DNA from: Endomicrobium sp.
GTDB taxonomy: Bacteria > Elusimicrobiota > Endomicrobiia > Endomicrobiales > Endomicrobiaceae
DNA length: 7,546 nt
NCBI GenBank assembly: GCA_031260765.1
Contig: JAISKX010000085.1
Location: 1 to 7,546 of the forward strand
Direction: 5' to 3'
Both the position numbers and the translations under genes were made by a program. A model generated the notes under the pieces. That model saw only the letters and a program-made list of their open reading frames with translations, had not been told where the DNA came from and did not search any database. Positions 6,477-7,546 of this stretch are shown here, piece by piece. Positions within the stretch are counted from its first letter, which is position 1, and the number at the start of each line of letters is the position of its first letter.

Positions 6477-6914
6477 CTACTTAATCTCTACTTCATTGAA
6501 CCACTTACCATGTAAATTGCAGGTTTCTATTACTTGAACTTTGCCGCTTGCCCCATCTTTTAAATGAATTGTCGCGATTGGGTTGATATTTTCGCTAAGC
6601 ATTACATTGGAAACGAATTTCTTATTCAAATAAAATGTAATCTCAGCAATATGATGTTCCGGCAGCATAGGATGAGTAATTTCACCGACTTTTACATGAA
6701 CAACTTTAACGCCTTCTATACTCTTGCAAGTTGTTTTAATACCTAATTGAGGTATATGTTTTTTTTCGCTTTCGCCCGTTTCTGCCTTAAAATCAGGCGA
6801 TTTATAGGCGTCTTCTTTCTCTTCAAAAACATTCTCCTGCATACAGATTGGGCATTTTTTGATATCTCCTTCCAATGAGACAAACCCGCAGCATTTGCAT
6901 ACAAATCCTTTCAT
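6477..6914 (-). CDS. Superoxide reductase (desulfoferrodoxin family) with rubredoxin-like N-terminus
   Basis: It reduces superoxide to hydrogen peroxide in the cytosol of anaerobes without making oxygen. I place the start at ATG 6914, giving 145 residues, because AGGAGG lies eight bases upstream; the GTG at 6923 directly abuts that site. Residues 50-145 form the catalytic domain: the expected iron centre ligands are His53 (KKHIP), His81 (THPM), His87 (PEHH), Cys132 and His135 (CNLHG), with Lys52 preserved. Glu, usually at the position before that Lys, is Lys51 here, with Glu at 50. The N-terminus carries C6-x2-C9 and C21-x2-C24 (CPIC), a rubredoxin-like knuckle pair instead of the C-x2-C plus adjacent CC of classic desulfoferrodoxin. 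About 25 charged linker residues separate the domains. The gene follows the cysteine desulfurase by 42 bases that hold a small hairpin at 6937-6951. Confidence 0.93.
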   Translation of the reverse strand: MKGFVCKCCGFVSLEGDIKKCPICMQENVFEEKEDAYKSPDFKAETGESEKKHIPQLGIKTTCKSIEGVKVVHVKVGEITHPMLPEHHIAEITFYLNKKFVSNVMLSENINPIATIHLKDGASGKVQVIETCNLHGKWFNEVEIK

Positions 6915-6956
6915 GGCGTCCACCTCCTTTTTTATTTCCGCTGATTGCGGATATTT

Positions 6957-7546
6957 TTATTCTTCGTCTTCTTCGCCGTGATGATCGTCGTCGTAGTCAG
7001 TTCCCGGACCTGCCGCTTTTCTTGTCCCAGTCTCTAGAAAATGAGAGTATAAAGGCGACATGTCCCTAAGTCTTTTTACTATATTTGGAAATTCTTGTAA
7101 AACAAAATCTATTTCTTCTTGATTATTGTATTTTGACAATGTAAAAATTATAGAGCCTTGTCCCAGAGCGACATCAACATTGATAGCCGTCAACACGGGC
7201 GAGAGCTTGAGATTTTTTGAAGCGCATGCCGAACCGCTTGCAGCCATAATGCCTTTTGCATCGGACAATAAAAACAGAGCCTCGCCTTCTACAAATTCCA
7301 CTGAAAAATTGACATTTTGCGGCAGTCTGTTTTCCGTAGCGCCGTTCAAATATATATTGTCTATTCTCTTTGGAAGTTCGGATATGAGTTTGTCTCTCAA
7401 AATCTTCATAGAGGCTGAATTTTTTGTCATCTCTTCTTTTGCCAATTTGCAGGCTGCGCCGAAACCAACAATAGAAGGGATATTCTCCGTTCCAGAGCGT
7501 TTTGAATTTTCCTGCACCCCGCCGTCAAATAATGGGACTATTTTCA
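6957..7546 (-). CDS. Cysteine desulfurase (IscS/NifS type), C-terminal half, cut by window edge
   Basis: This pyridoxal-phosphate enzyme takes sulfur from cysteine as a persulfide for iron-sulfur clusters and other thio-cofactors. The window holds the last 195 residues; the reading frame runs open past the right edge, so the first visible start-like codon (GTG at 7517) is not the real start. Visible signatures are PLFDGGVQENSKRSGTEN at the truncated end (family pattern GGxQExxxRxGTEN) and SGSACAS with the catalytic cysteine encoded at 7226-7224. The short S-G-S-A-C loop context fits class I (IscS/NifS) enzymes. The PLP lysine would lie upstream. The last 15 or so residues are an unusual acidic, His-containing tail (DYDDDHHGEEDEE). 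Superoxide reductase and rubrerythrin, both non-heme iron proteins, follow on the same strand and may be co-transcribed. Symbol withheld because the iscU/nifU context is outside the window. Confidence 0.94.
   Translation of the reverse strand, partial: KIVPLFDGGVQENSKRSGTENIPSIVGFGAACKLAKEEMTKNSASMKILRDKLISELPKRIDNIYLNGATENRLPQNVNFSVEFVEGEALFLLSDAKGIMAASGSACASKNLKLSPVLTAINVDVALGQGSIIFTLSKYNNQEEIDFVLQEFPNIVKRLRDMSPLYSHFLETGTRKAAGPGTDYDDDHHGEEDEE

Noticed and set aside
6130..6537. Plus-strand ORF of 135 codons across the rubrerythrin start
   Set aside because: It is antisense to rubrerythrin and the intergenic hairpin, with no family resemblance.
6915..6923. GTG start for superoxide reductase, three codons earlier
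   Set aside because: It abuts the AGGAGG site; ATG 6914 has ideal spacing.
1..7546. CRISPR array, tRNA, rRNA or insertion sequence
   Set aside because: No regularly spaced direct repeats, cloverleaf, rRNA-like stretch or transposase motif was seen on either strand.

Overview
The window is an AT-rich bacterial chromosomal segment. Almost all of its genes lie on the minus strand, so they are transcribed from right to left. The gene content points to an anaerobe: a superoxide reductase and a rubrerythrin follow a cysteine desulfurase. RNase Y, a 2,3-bisphosphoglycerate-dependent phosphoglycerate mutase, ZapA with a ZapB-like partner, and a 6S RNA are also present. I cannot place the taxon from this alone. 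An uncultured low-GC phylum of the Elusimicrobiota/Omnitrophota kind is a guess, not a finding.

Layout in transcription order (right to left). (1) 7546-5734 is an iron-sulfur and oxidative-stress cluster. It holds the C-terminal half of an IscS/NifS-type cysteine desulfurase cut by the window edge, a superoxide reductase with a rubredoxin-like N-terminal metal site, and a two-domain rubrerythrin, and it is closed by a strong hairpin terminator. (2) 5619-561 is a long probable operon: a near-consensus sigma70 promoter, zapB-like, zapA, 6S RNA, rarA, 5-formyltetrahydrofolate cyclo-ligase, rny and gpmA, closed by a bidirectional terminator. Gaps are short or negative throughout. (3) 560-1 holds one small plus-strand gene for a 63-residue membrane protein with a DUF5808-like motif, a strong ribosome-binding site in front of a 9-codon ORF, and a left-edge intergenic region rich in inverted repeats.

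The most notable item is the unlabelled RNA gene between zapA and rarA. A 23-bp closing stem, an open central bubble and an upper stem fit 6S RNA, the RNA that sequesters housekeeping RNA polymerase. Its position reproduces the zapA-ssrS-fau neighbourhood known from proteobacteria, with rarA inserted before the cyclo-ligase gene. The operon promoter appears to start transcription at or next to the zapB-like ATG, which suggests a leaderless message. No mobile element, CRISPR array, tRNA or rRNA was seen. Nothing here looks like a wholly new multi-gene system; the oddities are in RNA structure, gene overlap and domain variants.
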